Source of the DNA: Psychrobacter sp. BI730
Lineage (GTDB): Bacteria > Pseudomonadota > Gammaproteobacteria > Pseudomonadales > Moraxellaceae
Assembly (NCBI RefSeq): GCF_013414195.1
Contig: NZ_JAATTV010000002.1
Span: 225,555-289,554, forward strand
DNA length: 64,000 nucleotides
Reading direction: 5' to 3'
The notes under the pieces are model-generated. The model made no database searches. It was not told where the DNA came from and worked only from the letters and a program-made list of their open reading frames with translations. Position numbers and translations under genes: made by a program. This document shows, one piece after another, positions 16,647 through 25,895 of the stretch (position 1 is the first letter of the stretch; every line of letters begins with the position of its first letter).

Positions 16647-17048
16647 ATGGCATTTCAACTGGGTGATGATGACGTTCAAGGTATGAATGAGATGAACCTC
16701 ATTCCGCTGATCGATATCATGCTGGTATTGATGATTATATTTTTATTGACAGCGACCGTGCTGAATCCGACGGTGCCTTTAGATTTGCCAGAGACTAGTG
16801 CCGCGCTCAATGAAACGCCGCCAGAAGCGATTCAAGTCAGTATTGATAAAGATGCGGGGATATTCTGGGATAGTGATCCAATCAGTATGGAAGAGTTGGA
16901 GACACGCTTGCAGCAACAAGGCGCGACTGGTAAGAACCCAGCGGTACAGTTACGTGCGGATAAAGAAGGCAAGTACGATACGGTTGCTCAAGTCTTAGCA
17001 GCGGCAAGTAACGCTGGACTGACCAAAATCGCGTTTGTGAATGAGTAG
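16647..17048 (+). CDS. exbD: Biopolymer transporter ExbD
   Basis: Partner of ExbB in the proton-driven TonB motor. It has one membrane helix with the essential aspartate (NLIPLIDIMLVLMIIFLLTATV) and a periplasmic domain ending VAQVLAAASNAGLTKIAFV, the canonical ExbD/TolR end. I start at the ATG giving MAFQLGDDD (133 residues); an in-frame TTG at 16635 is less likely. Last gene of tonB-exbB-exbD. Confidence 0.92.
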   Translation: MAFQLGDDDVQGMNEMNLIPLIDIMLVLMIIFLLTATVLNPTVPLDLPETSAALNETPPEAIQVSIDKDAGIFWDSDPISMEELETRLQQQGATGKNPAVQLRADKEGKYDTVAQVLAAASNAGLTKIAFVNE

Positions 17049-17062
17049 CTTAGTAGCTAAAT

Positions 17063-17110
17063 ACTGAATAACTTAAGCACTGAATAGTTTAAGCACTGAA
17101 TAGTTTAAGC
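17063..17110. repeat. Three tandem 16-bp repeats after exbD
   Basis: Unit ACTGAATAGTTTAAGC, copies 2 and 3 identical and copy 1 at 14/16. The third runs into a short stem-loop AGCACTG/CAGTGCT (17107-17125) lacking a T run. Confidence 0.85.
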
Positions 17111-17235
17111 ACTGTGAGTCAGTGCTAGTAGCTTTGGCTTTAGATGAGAAAACTGGCTAGATAAATCAATAGCCCAACCAGCAAGACAATTAGCACCACT
17201 ATAATAAAAACAATTAAAATAATAAAATTTTCTCC

Positions 17236-17290
17236 AACCTCATTAACTACTTAAACCTCAAATTAAGTCGTTAGTGAGGTTTTCTTTTTT
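17236..17290. terminator. Bidirectional terminator between exbD and the DUF2799-type gene
   Basis: Arms 17236-17254 and 17263-17281 pair at 18 of 19 positions (one G-U) around an 8-base loop. TTTC and seven T follow on the plus strand, with A-rich sequence on the other side. Confidence 0.75.
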
Positions 17291-17829
17291 TACCAGCCAT
17301 AGCCAAACGGACGATAGCCGTAACCGAAGCCTGCATGTCTGTAGCCAAATGGGTAAGGTGAGCGTAAGTAGTCGAGATCGCGCTGACGGATATAGTAGTA
17401 GCGCCCTTGAGAGTAAGCTTCTTCTAACTTCTCAATACCTTCTAACGGACAAACAGGTTGCCAGTCATAGCCTTCGCGACCGAGCTTATAAGCGCTCAGC
17501 TCGGTACAGTAGTTTTTGAGACCTTTTTGACGGCCTTGCTCCCATTGGATACGGTTAGGGCTAGCACCGCCTATACTGGCGCAGCTATTGGTATAGTGAC
17601 CGAAGTAGGCACCTGAACGTCCTTGCGAGCCATCAGCGTAGCCGACTTCTTGCCAGTTGCTGCTTTGACACTGCTGCGGGGTTAGGCTCTGAGTCGTGGC
17701 ACAGCCTGATAATGTCAGTACGACCGCGCCAAGTAGCGATAGGCTCATGCCTGTTTTGCTCATGACTTTACTCATCAGCTTGCGAGCGTGATAAGCGCCC
17801 GATGAGTTTGACTCAATAAGATAATTCAT
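17290..17829 (-). CDS. DUF2799-type lipoprotein
   Basis: A 179-residue predicted lipoprotein with lipobox LTLSGC (Cys at about 43). The mature part has spaced conserved features GYADGSQGRSG, CASIGGASPNRIQWEQGRQKGLKNYC and EGYDWQPVCP that match the DUF2799 family as I recall it; its role is unknown. The C-terminus is Gly/Tyr/Phe-rich (repeated FGY/GYG). CAGG seven bases before the ATG supports the start. It stands alone between a shared terminator and a promoter spacer. Confidence 0.7.
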   Translation of the reverse strand: MNYLIESNSSGAYHARKLMSKVMSKTGMSLSLLGAVVLTLSGCATTQSLTPQQCQSSNWQEVGYADGSQGRSGAYFGHYTNSCASIGGASPNRIQWEQGRQKGLKNYCTELSAYKLGREGYDWQPVCPLEGIEKLEEAYSQGRYYYIRQRDLDYLRSPYPFGYRHAGFGYGYRPFGYGW

Positions 17830-18179
17830 AATAAACCTGCGCGCGTTTAAAATTATGGTTTATCATAGCACTTTTTTGCGCTGACCACTTTTCGTATCTG
17901 GTTTTTATAGCGTACTGTACTCGGTAAGTTTATATACGCTAAATAGCTGATTTAATAGCGTAACTTGCTAAATTGTCATATGCTTTAAAAGCACCTGTTG
18001 CACCTCGATTGGACGACAACGCTTGATTTTTAATGGTTCGTGCTCATTATAAGCCCTTATATATCGTTGTTTATTATCGTGCTAACCGCAAATCTATATG
18101 TATAAATAACGGTTCATTAGCGATATTTCACTCTATATCTCTTAGTATCTTTTTCATTTAGTCAAAAGGCCAGACCATC
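17830..18179. other. Intergenic spacer between divergent genes
   Basis: About 350 bp, AT-rich. It must hold promoters for the divergent lipoprotein and the 18180 gene, but I could not single out a convincing pair of elements. Confidence 0.4.
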
Positions 18180-18776
18180 ATGGGAACATTGATTGGCGTT
18201 ATCATTGTACTATTCGTATTAGGGAGTATGATGGCGCTCAAACCGAACGGTATCGATCAGCGTTTGGATAAGCTGCGTATGACCGCGCGTCGTTTACAGC
18301 TCAATCCAAAACTCGTTTCGTGCCCTGATTGGATCAAAGGCCGTGACAATGAGTATGGCCGCGGTATGCTTGGACAGTACTGCCTGATATTTGAAGACAC
18401 TAAACTGCCGCATACCCGTTATCAAGTGATTGATGGACAGTGGCGACCAGACAGCAGTTTTGTCGATACCAGTACAGACGATAAGACGCTTACTATTCCC
18501 AGTGCGATTCGTTCTAGTCAAATCAGCAATAATCCGACGGTCAAAAAGACTGATTTTAGCTTGGATCAAGTGCCGTTAGAGCTGCCAGTAAGTATCGAGC
18601 CGTTTGTTAAAGGTCTATTGACCAAGGCAAATAGCATTATTATTTATTGGGAAGATATTGCTTATGTACGTCCAGCATCTAATCCTACGTATCATCAAAA
18701 ACGGATCGAAGCGGACTTATTAGTGCTCAAAGAAAACCTTGAGAAGTGGGCGCTACAGATGCAAAAACAAGCATAA
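18180..18776 (+). CDS. Hypothetical membrane-anchored protein
   Basis: A 198-residue protein with one N-terminal hydrophobic helix (IGVIIVLFVLGSMMAL) and a soluble remainder rich in charged residues. No family recognised. The C-terminal part (SIIIYWEDIAYVRP, then a helix LLVLKENLEKWALQMQ) looks folded. AAGG lies 11 bases before the ATG. It precedes topA by 283 bp and may be independent of it. Confidence 0.65.
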   Translation: MGTLIGVIIVLFVLGSMMALKPNGIDQRLDKLRMTARRLQLNPKLVSCPDWIKGRDNEYGRGMLGQYCLIFEDTKLPHTRYQVIDGQWRPDSSFVDTSTDDKTLTIPSAIRSSQISNNPTVKKTDFSLDQVPLELPVSIEPFVKGLLTKANSIIIYWEDIAYVRPASNPTYHQKRIEADLLVLKENLEKWALQMQKQA

Positions 18777-19059
18777 ACCTAGTAAAGCGTTTTTTCGTCT
18801 CCATTAAAGGGCAATATGCAAGCGGTTTGTCATATTCAAATTATTTAAAGTTGACAGTTTAACGCTTAGCAGTGTAACGTCTTTATAACTATATCTTTAT
18901 TTTATGGTTATTATTTGTTTTATAACCTTTTTTATCAGCAGCGATTATTACTATAAATAGCTGAACCATGGTCAAACCATGAGTATTAGCTTCCATAAAT
19001 TGCCGTGCTGCTGAATTTAACCTTACTTTTAATTTACTTATATTATGGTGTCGTCAAAC

Positions 19060-21714
19060 ATGGCAAAAACCACAACCAAAAAAAGTCCAGCACCAGCTGC
19101 GGACAGCCCAAAGGGTAAGTCTTTGGTGATTGTAGAATCGCCAGCCAAGGCAAAAACGATTAATAAATACCTTGGTGATGACTTTATCGTACGCTCAAGT
19201 ATCGGTCACGTCCGTGATTTGCCGGTCAGTGCGAGCAAAAGCGCAAAAAAAGCAACAACCGCTAAAAAAGATGACAGTCTGACCAAAGAAGAAAAAGCGC
19301 AGCAAGCACTGGTACGCCGCATGGGCGTAGATCCAGAGCATGACTGGGCGGCAGTCTATGAAGTATTACCCAACAAAACCAAAGTCATCAAAGAGCTTAA
19401 AGCATTAGCCAAAGACGCTGACAAAATCTATCTAGCAACGGATATGGATAGAGAAGGGGAAGCGATTGCTTGGCATCTAAAAGAAGTCATCGGTGGCCCG
19501 GATAGCAAGTATCAACGTGTGGTCTTTAACGAGATTACCAAGTCAGCTATTCAAAGTGCATTTAAGCAGCCTTCGAAATTAGACATTGACCGCGTGAACG
19601 CGCAGCAAGCTCGTCGGTTCTTGGACCGTGTTGTTGGCTTTATGGTATCGCCATTATTGTGGCAAAAGATTGCTCGCGGACTGTCTGCAGGCCGTGTACA
19701 GTCAGTCGCTATGCGCTTGGTCGTTGAGCGTGAGCATGAGATTCGCGCGTTCATTCCAGAAGAGTACTGGCAGATTCATGCTGATACGCACATTGCTAAT
19801 GGAAAAAAAGACGCTGAGCAAATCGGTATACGCTTAGAGGCGACCAAACAAGGCGGCAAAACCCTAAAGCTTGGTAATAAAGAGCAGACCGATAAAGTTC
19901 TAGAAGTGCTCAAGGCAAGCGATTTTATCGTTAAAGAGCGTGAAGAAAAACCAACACAATCACGTCCAAGCGCACCATTTATTACTTCGACCTTGCAACA
20001 GGCTGCTAGTACGCGCTTAGGTTTCTCTGTTAAGAAAACCATGATTTTGGCGCAGCGTCTATACGAAGCGGGTCATATTACTTATATGCGTACTGATTCG
20101 ACGTTCTTATCAGGCGACGCGCTTGCAGCTGTCCGTGGTCATATCGAAGACAGCTATGGCGCAAAATACGTGCCAGAAAAACCAAACTTCTATGGTAACA
20201 AGCAAGGCGCACAAGAGGCGCATGAAGCGATTCGTCCTTCTAATGTCAATATGAAGTCAACGCAGCTCAAAGGTGTTGAGCGTGATGCAATACGTCTATA
20301 CGAGCTAATCTGGCGTCAATTTGTAGCGTGTCAGATGTTACCTGCCAAATATTTATCAGTGAACCTGTTTGTAGGCGCAGATGATATCGAGCTAAAAGCC
20401 CGTGGCCGTACCATGGTGTTTGATGGCTACACAAGAGTTATGCCACCGGCCAAGACTGACGACACTTTACTGCCTGATGTCAAAAAAGGCGATAAGTTAA
20501 ATCTAGATAAGCTGGATCCAAGTCAGCACTTTACTAAGCCTGCGCCTCGCTATACTGAAGCCAGTCTAGTAAAAGAGCTTGAGAAGAAAGGCATTGGTCG
20601 CCCATCGACGTATGCATCCATTATCTCAACCATTCAAGATCGTGGTTATGTGAAGTTAGAGAACAAGCGTTTATTTGCTGAAAAGATGGGTGATATCGTT
20701 ACGGATAGATTGACAGCTAGCTTCCCAGACTTAATGGATTATACCTTTACTGCTGCGCTTGAAGACAAACTCGATCATGTGGCAGAAGGTGAGCAAGACT
20801 GGAAAGATGTGCTTGATAATTTCTATGGCGAGTTCAAAACCACTCTAGAGCGTGCCAAAGAAAAAGATGGTATGCGTCCAAACGATCCAACTGACGTGCC
20901 AGATGTCCATTGTGATATCTGTGATCGTCCGATGCAATTGCGTACAGGGTCAACAGGTGTATTCTTAGGCTGTACTGGCTACAATCTACCGCCAAAAGAG
21001 CGTTGTAAAGGCACCAAAAATCTAATGCCAGTCGAAGCATTCGCCAATCTAGATGATGCGGAAGGTGATGACGAAGCGGCAGAAGTTAAAGATTTGATGG
21101 AGAAAAAACGCTGTCCGAAATGTGGCACGGCGATGAATGGTTACATCGTAGATGGTGGCCTCAAACTACACATTTGCGGTAACAACCCTGATTGCGATGG
21201 TTATATCCTAGAAGAAGGCAAATTTGAAGTACCGGGCTCAGATGCACCAACCATTGACTGTAACAAGTGCGATGGGCAGATGGAGCTTAAAACGGGACGC
21301 TTTGGTCCGTACTTTGCTTGTCAAAACTGCGATAATACGCGCAAGGTACTAAAAACAGGTGAAGCTGCGCCGCCACGTATGGATCCAATCCATCTGCCAG
21401 AGCTAAAGTCGACCAAGCATGACGATTATTTCATTTTGCGTGAAGGGGCGGCTGGGATGTTCTTGGCAGCGTCTAAGTTCCCGAAAGTGCGCGAGACACG
21501 TCCGCCAAAGCTGGCTGAGCTACGAGAAATCAAAGATAAAATGGAAGACAAGTTCCAGTATCTGTTTGCAGGGCCAGATGAAGATCCTGAAGGTAACCCA
21601 ACCATCTTGCGCTGGTCACGTAAGAAAAAAGAGCAGTATATTGGCTCTGAAAAAAACGGCAAGGCCACACGTTGGGGTGTTTACTGGCGTAAAGGTGAAT
21701 GGGTAGAGGAGTAA
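19060..21714 (+). CDS. topA: DNA topoisomerase I (type IA)
   Basis: Relaxes negative supercoils using a covalent 5'-phosphotyrosine. The Toprim domain opens with [19 protein letters not shown] and contains [15 protein letters not shown]. The active-site tyrosine is in [10 protein letters not shown], about residue 342. The C-terminal third has three zinc-ribbon-like modules with paired Cys ([32 protein letters not shown]), and the chain ends in basic residues. Length, about 884 residues, fits gammaproteobacterial TopA. A lysine/serine-rich insertion at about residues 55-80 is present. An ATG at 19045 adds five residues; neither start has a strong ribosome-binding site. Confidence 0.95.
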   Translation: MAKTTTKKSPAPAADSPKGKSLVIVESPAKAKTINKYLGDDFIVRSSIGHVRDLPVSASKSAKKATTAKKDDSLTKEEKAQQALVRRMGVDPEHDWAAVYEVLPNKTKVIKELKALAKDADKIYLATDMDREGEAIAWHLKEVIGGPDSKYQRVVFNEITKSAIQSAFKQPSKLDIDRVNAQQARRFLDRVVGFMVSPLLWQKIARGLSAGRVQSVAMRLVVEREHEIRAFIPEEYWQIHADTHIANGKKDAEQIGIRLEATKQGGKTLKLGNKEQTDKVLEVLKASDFIVKEREEKPTQSRPSAPFITSTLQQAASTRLGFSVKKTMILAQRLYEAGHITYMRTDSTFLSGDALAAVRGHIEDSYGAKYVPEKPNFYGNKQGAQEAHEAIRPSNVNMKSTQLKGVERDAIRLYELIWRQFVACQMLPAKYLSVNLFVGADDIELKARGRTMVFDGYTRVMPPAKTDDTLLPDVKKGDKLNLDKLDPSQHFTKPAPRYTEASLVKELEKKGIGRPSTYASIISTIQDRGYVKLENKRLFAEKMGDIVTDRLTASFPDLMDYTFTAALEDKLDHVAEGEQDWKDVLDNFYGEFKTTLERAKEKDGMRPNDPTDVPDVHCDICDRPMQLRTGSTGVFLGCTGYNLPPKERCKGTKNLMPVEAFANLDDAEGDDEAAEVKDLMEKKRCPKCGTAMNGYIVDGGLKLHICGNNPDCDGYILEEGKFEVPGSDAPTIDCNKCDGQMELKTGRFGPYFACQNCDNTRKVLKTGEAAPPRMDPIHLPELKSTKHDDYFILREGAAGMFLAASKFPKVRETRPPKLAELREIKDKMEDKFQYLFAGPDEDPEGNPTILRWSRKKKEQYIGSEKNGKATRWGVYWRKGEWVEE

Positions 21715-21744
21715 CTATTGTTAAATCCAATATAGTGCTTTTAT

Positions 21745-21806
21745 AGCGTCAGACTCATCTAATGTACTACAGGTACAATTTGCATTGGTCTTTCTTGTAT
21801 TGGCTT
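21745..21806. repeat. Dispersed intergenic repeat, copy A
   Basis: Downstream of topA. It shares an ordered set of blocks (agcgtca, taatgtac, gtac.attt, gtctttct.gta) with 30562-30629 downstream of fumC. Both contain a TAATGTAC/GTAC inverted core. Looks like a REP-type element. Confidence 0.55.
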
Positions 21807-21832
21807 AAACAAACATAATAGTTACTTCCAAT

Positions 21833-21867
21833 AAAAAACCCTCTTATAATTTAAGAGGGTTTTTTTT
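21833..21867. terminator. Bidirectional terminator between topA and sodC
   Basis: AAAAAACCCTCTTA and TAAGAGGGTTTTTT around a short loop. It is symmetrical and serves the convergent genes. Confidence 0.85.
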
Positions 21868-21939
21868 GTACTTATAATATTTCTTTTAAGCTATTTTTAC
21901 GTCTATAGACTTAGCCTAAGTTCATAGGTTTGGACAGTA

Positions 21940-22497
21940 TTAGTTTTTTACGATGATACCGCAACCAATACGATCGCCTGCATTACCTGAAGGCTGACTG
22001 GTATAGTCGTCAACGCCAGCATGTACGATAAAGGCCAAACGATTTACGCTATATTTACCTGCTTCAGTCGCTGCGATTTTCTTATTCACATAGTTAATAG
22101 TAGCAACACCATCTTCATTAGCAGTTAAGTTTGGCAAGTCACCAGCATGGCCATTCATATCATCTGGATTAGAGTGTGGCTTGTTGTCTGGGTTGAAGTG
22201 ACCGCCTGCTGCTTTACCCATAACGTCACAGCTACCCGTTTCATGGATATGTAATGAGACAGTTCTGCCTGGCTGTAAGTTAGTGAGTTTACCGTAAACT
22301 TGGACGCCGCCATCGACTGGACGTAAGAAAACTTGGCCAACTTCTTTCTTCTCACCATCTACTGTTTGTATGGTTGATTTTAGCGTTGGCTGTGCTAAAG
22401 GATTGCCTGTTTGCATTTGGCTTTCTACGGTTTGGCAACCAGTCATTGCTAACGCTGAACCGCATAATAGGGTACTTGCAAGTAAGGTCTTATTCAT
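21940..22497 (-). CDS. sodC: Cu/Zn superoxide dismutase, lipoprotein
   Basis: Converts superoxide to peroxide in the cell envelope. It has a signal peptide with lipobox LAMTGC, Cys at about residue 21. Metal ligands are visible in SLHIHETGSCD, GGHFNP, KPHSNPDDMNGHAGDLPNL and FIVHAGVDDY, and the structural disulfide partners are in GSCD and IGCGIIV. The start is the ATG giving MNKTLLAS, with GGAG six bases upstream; an ATG four codons earlier is less likely. Convergent with topA. Confidence 0.93.
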   Translation of the reverse strand: MNKTLLASTLLCGSALAMTGCQTVESQMQTGNPLAQPTLKSTIQTVDGEKKEVGQVFLRPVDGGVQVYGKLTNLQPGRTVSLHIHETGSCDVMGKAAGGHFNPDNKPHSNPDDMNGHAGDLPNLTANEDGVATINYVNKKIAATEAGKYSVNRLAFIVHAGVDDYTSQPSGNAGDRIGCGIIVKN

Positions 22498-22509
22498 TGT
22501 TATCTCCAA

Positions 22510-22790
22510 TTGTTTGAGTTGTTATTTTTAATCTTCATTAAAGCCACGAATATATTTCGTTATTGTTCTATAAAAATCGGCGTCAATATTCGTTAACATC
22601 GGAGTCAGTATAGCCAAGCTAACTCTATAGTTATTCATCAAATGCGCAACAATCAGTTAATAAATGTAAGTATCGTATGGATTTGAAAAACGAAGTAGCA
22701 TAAATAATTTTGAAATTAAATGGCTTTAAATGTGTGAGAACCTTATTAAGAAGGCTACGAACTGCAAGCAAATGAATAACAAACAGGCAT
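22510..22790. other. Spacer between sodC and lon
   Basis: No gene recognised. It should hold the sodC promoter. The right end is the lon terminator. Confidence 0.4.
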
Positions 22791-22824
22791 AAAAAAGCCG
22801 CTCACCATAGTGATGAGCGGCTTC
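22791..22824 (-). terminator. lon terminator
   Basis: On the minus strand AAGCCGCTCA and TGAGCGGCTT pair and are followed by six T, 34 bp past the lon stop. Confidence 0.85.
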
Positions 22825-22857
22825 CTAATCTATAGAACTGGCTTAATAAAGGTTCAA

Positions 22858-25461
22858 TTAATTGTGCAGTGCTTTACCAGAGGTTTTATCAACAGTCACT
22901 TTGGCAGGCTTAATTGGTGTTGGCATACTGACCAAAGCAACCTTTAAGATTTCTTCAATCGTCGCGACTGGCTGAATGGTTAAGCCTTCTTTCACGTTAT
23001 CAGGAATATCAGCCAAATCTCGCTCATTAGTCGCTGGGATCAAGACATGCTTGATACCACCGCGATGTGCCGCCAGCAACTTCTCTTTGAGACCGCCGAT
23101 ACGTAGGATTTTACCGCGTAAGGTAATCTCACCTGTCATCGCAATATCTGGACGAATAGCAATACCTGTCAACGCAGAGACTAGCGCTGTCGTCAGTGCA
23201 CCACCAGCAGATGGGCCGTCTTTTGGCGTGGCGCCTTCTGGCATATGCACATGGACGTCTGTTGTTTTAAACGTTTCGTAGTCGATACCTAAGCTATCAC
23301 CGCGAGCACGAACCACGCTCATGGCTGCGCGAATTGACTCTTTCATCACATCGCCTAGTGAACCGGTAAAGCTAAGCTCGCCTTTACCTTTCATGCCGAC
23401 CGCTTCGATGGTCAATAGCTCACCGCCGACCTGAGTCCATGCAAGACCAGTAATACGACCAATCTCAGGCTCTTCTTCAGCCAGACCGTAGTCATACTGA
23501 TGCACACCTAGATAGTCATCGATGTTTTTGTCATCGACTGTCACTAGCTGACGTTCTGCTTTTTTCGGAGCGCGAGCACCATGAGTTTCAACCGAACCGC
23601 GAACCACTTTACGGCAGATTTTATTCACTTCACGCTCAAGGTTACGCACACCTGCTTCACGAGTATAACTACGCACGATGCTGTGCAATGCCGCTTCAAC
23701 AATCTCAATTTCACCTTCTTTAAGACCATTTTGCTTAATTGCTTTTGGCACTAGGTATTTCTGTGCGATATTGACCTTTTCTTCTTCGGTATAACCTGGA
23801 AGACGAATAACTTCCATACGGTCAAGCAGCGCAGGCGGAATATCCATGCTGTTGGCGGTACAGATAAACATCACTTGCGACAAATCTAAGTCCATATCTA
23901 AATAATGGTCGTTAAATGTATCGTTCTGTGAGGGATCCAATACTTCAAGCAATGCTGACGCTGGATCACCGCGGAAGTCTTGCGCCATCTTATCGATTTC
24001 ATCCAATAAGAATAGTGGGTTTTTGACTTCTACTTTTGCAAGTGACTGAACGATTTTACCTGGCATTGCACCGATATAAGTACGGCGATGACCACGAATC
24101 TCGGCTTCATCACGTACGCCGCCAAGCGCCATACGTACAAACTTGCGACCCGTGGCACGGGCGATAGATTCGCCTAATGAAGTTTTACCAACACCTGGAG
24201 GACCGACGAGACATAGAATTGGACCACGAAGTTTCTTCACGCGTGATTGCACGGCGAGGTACTCTAAGATGCGGTCTTTTACATCTTGCAAACCATAATG
24301 GTCTTCGTCTAATACTGTTTTGGCTTTGTCTAGATTGATAGATACTTTGGTCGTCGCATTCCACGGCGTGTCCAAAATCCATTCAATATAGTTGCGCACC
24401 ACTGACGATTCGCTTGATGCAGGTGGCATCATTTTGAGCTTTTTGAATTCTTGTTCCGCTTTCTTGCGCACATCTTCTGGCAAGTCAGCATCTTCTAAAC
24501 GCTGCTCTAGCTCAGCCACATCATCTTCACCGTCGAACGCGCCATCATTCATATCTGACAGTTCATTTTTGATGGCTTTCATCTTCTCATTTAAGAAGTA
24601 TTCGCGCTGATTGTCTTCCATTTGCTGACGGACAGCATCTTGGATATCTTGTTCGATGTTTTGCTCAGCACTTTGCTTGACTAGATATTCAGTCAAAGTA
24701 TTGATATGCGTTTTGATATCGTCTTCTTCTAGGAAAGACTGCTTGATATCAAGATCCATCGACACACGAGTTGAGATGAAATAAACCAACTCAAGCAAGT
24801 CGTCAATACGTTTGGCCACACGAGTCAGCTCACGTGCATTACGAAGTCGCGCATCTGCATAGCTTTCGAATAATGTAGTTAATGCTTGAATGGTGTTTTT
24901 CTGTTGACTCTCATCCATGCTGACGTCAAGATCGGCACGCTCAAATCTCGCCATCAATAAATCATCATGGCCTTCTATATTATCGACACGAGCGCGGTAT
25001 TGACCTTCGATCAATACTTTAATGCAGTTCTCATCGCTATCGTGTGGCATAGTGCTGACGATGCGACACACCGTACCGTACTGATACAAGTTATCTTGAT
25101 CAATATCTTCGGTCAGTGAGTCTTTTTGCGCGACTACCAGTACTTTGTTGCCATACTCAGCCTGTGCCAACTCGACCGCTTTCACCGATGGCGCACGTCC
25201 CACAAACAATGCAATTTGCATATGTGGATAGACGACGACGTCGCGTAATGCCAGCAGTGGCAGATAGCTTTCATCTTCATCGTCTTTGACAACGTTGGAT
25301 GAGGCATTTAACGCATCCGTAGATGAGCTTTCTGTCTCATTATTCGCGTCAGCACTGATGTTAGCGTCAGTGTCAGTATTTGCATCAGACGTCGTGTCAG
25401 TGTTCAGGGCAGATGATACATCGATGTCGATGTTGTCTTTATCAATATTATGTTCACTCAT
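22858..25461 (-). CDS. lon: ATP-dependent Lon protease
   Basis: Degrades misfolded and regulatory proteins in the cytoplasm. The N-terminal substrate-binding domain begins YLPLLALRDVVVYPHMQIALFVGR. The AAA+ module has Walker A GPPGVGKTS at about residue 418 and LDEIDKM. The protease has MPEGATPKDGPSAGG with catalytic Ser at about 750 and Lys in the following segment. I start at the ATG giving MSEHNID (867 residues) because GAGG lies just upstream; an ATG at 25509 would fall at the predicted transcription start. Residues 1-60 are an unusual Asp/Thr/Asn/Ala/Ser-rich acidic extension with repeated NTDT/DAN units, absent from E. coli Lon (784 residues). Confidence 0.95.
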   Translation of the reverse strand: MSEHNIDKDNIDIDVSSALNTDTTSDANTDTDANISADANNETESSSTDALNASSNVVKDDEDESYLPLLALRDVVVYPHMQIALFVGRAPSVKAVELAQAEYGNKVLVVAQKDSLTEDIDQDNLYQYGTVCRIVSTMPHDSDENCIKVLIEGQYRARVDNIEGHDDLLMARFERADLDVSMDESQQKNTIQALTTLFESYADARLRNARELTRVAKRIDDLLELVYFISTRVSMDLDIKQSFLEEDDIKTHINTLTEYLVKQSAEQNIEQDIQDAVRQQMEDNQREYFLNEKMKAIKNELSDMNDGAFDGEDDVAELEQRLEDADLPEDVRKKAEQEFKKLKMMPPASSESSVVRNYIEWILDTPWNATTKVSINLDKAKTVLDEDHYGLQDVKDRILEYLAVQSRVKKLRGPILCLVGPPGVGKTSLGESIARATGRKFVRMALGGVRDEAEIRGHRRTYIGAMPGKIVQSLAKVEVKNPLFLLDEIDKMAQDFRGDPASALLEVLDPSQNDTFNDHYLDMDLDLSQVMFICTANSMDIPPALLDRMEVIRLPGYTEEEKVNIAQKYLVPKAIKQNGLKEGEIEIVEAALHSIVRSYTREAGVRNLEREVNKICRKVVRGSVETHGARAPKKAERQLVTVDDKNIDDYLGVHQYDYGLAEEEPEIGRITGLAWTQVGGELLTIEAVGMKGKGELSFTGSLGDVMKESIRAAMSVVRARGDSLGIDYETFKTTDVHVHMPEGATPKDGPSAGGALTTALVSALTGIAIRPDIAMTGEITLRGKILRIGGLKEKLLAAHRGGIKHVLIPATNERDLADIPDNVKEGLTIQPVATIEEILKVALVSMPTPIKPAKVTVDKTSGKALHN

Positions 25462-25516
25462 ATGTTTTTCCTCGTTCCCCAGACTTGTAAAGTCAAGTTC
25501 GTGGTTCATGTTTAGA

Positions 25517-25545
25517 TAAATGGTGCTCAGGAAAAAAATTGCAAG
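25517..25545 (-). promoter_or_regulatory. Probable sigma-32 (heat-shock) promoter for lon
   Basis: Minus strand: CTTGCAA (25545-25539), 13-bp spacer, CACCATTTA (25525-25517), against sigma-32 consensus CTTGAAA and CCCCATnTA. Predicted initiation falls near 25510, about 50 nt before the chosen start. lon is a classic heat-shock gene in E. coli. Binding is inferred. Confidence 0.5.
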
Positions 25546-25784
25546 GCTGATTGGTGAAGTCGTCTGCTTATCTTTGTTAAATAGTTATCTGAGCGTCCAG
25601 TTATTAATGCAATTAATGTGGATAACGATGTGTCGTCAATAGTGTGACTGGTCTATGAGTGATAAAGACAGTCAGAAATTATAGAAGAGGGTTTGGATGT
25701 ATAGGTAGCATTTGGCTGTCTGTATTGATGGCTAATCGGTTCTATGCGTAGGCTTTATACCCAAAATAAGGTAAACTGGCGCGC

Positions 25785-25820
25785 GTCTAAAACAGGCTCT
25801 CATATTGAGACGTTTTAGAC
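25785..25820. other. Strong stem-loop upstream of the COG2056-type transporter
   Basis: Outer arms GTCTAAAAC/GTTTTAGAC and inner arms TCTCA/TGAGA around TAT. No T run follows, so it is not an obvious terminator. It would lie in the transporter's leader if transcription starts upstream. The rest of the spacer 25546-25895 shows no gene. Confidence 0.6.
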
Positions 25821-25895
25821 AACAGGGCGATATTCATTAGTTTCAATATTCATAGGTCTCATTAAGACTAAAGTATAAAGAACAAGGGGCAACAC

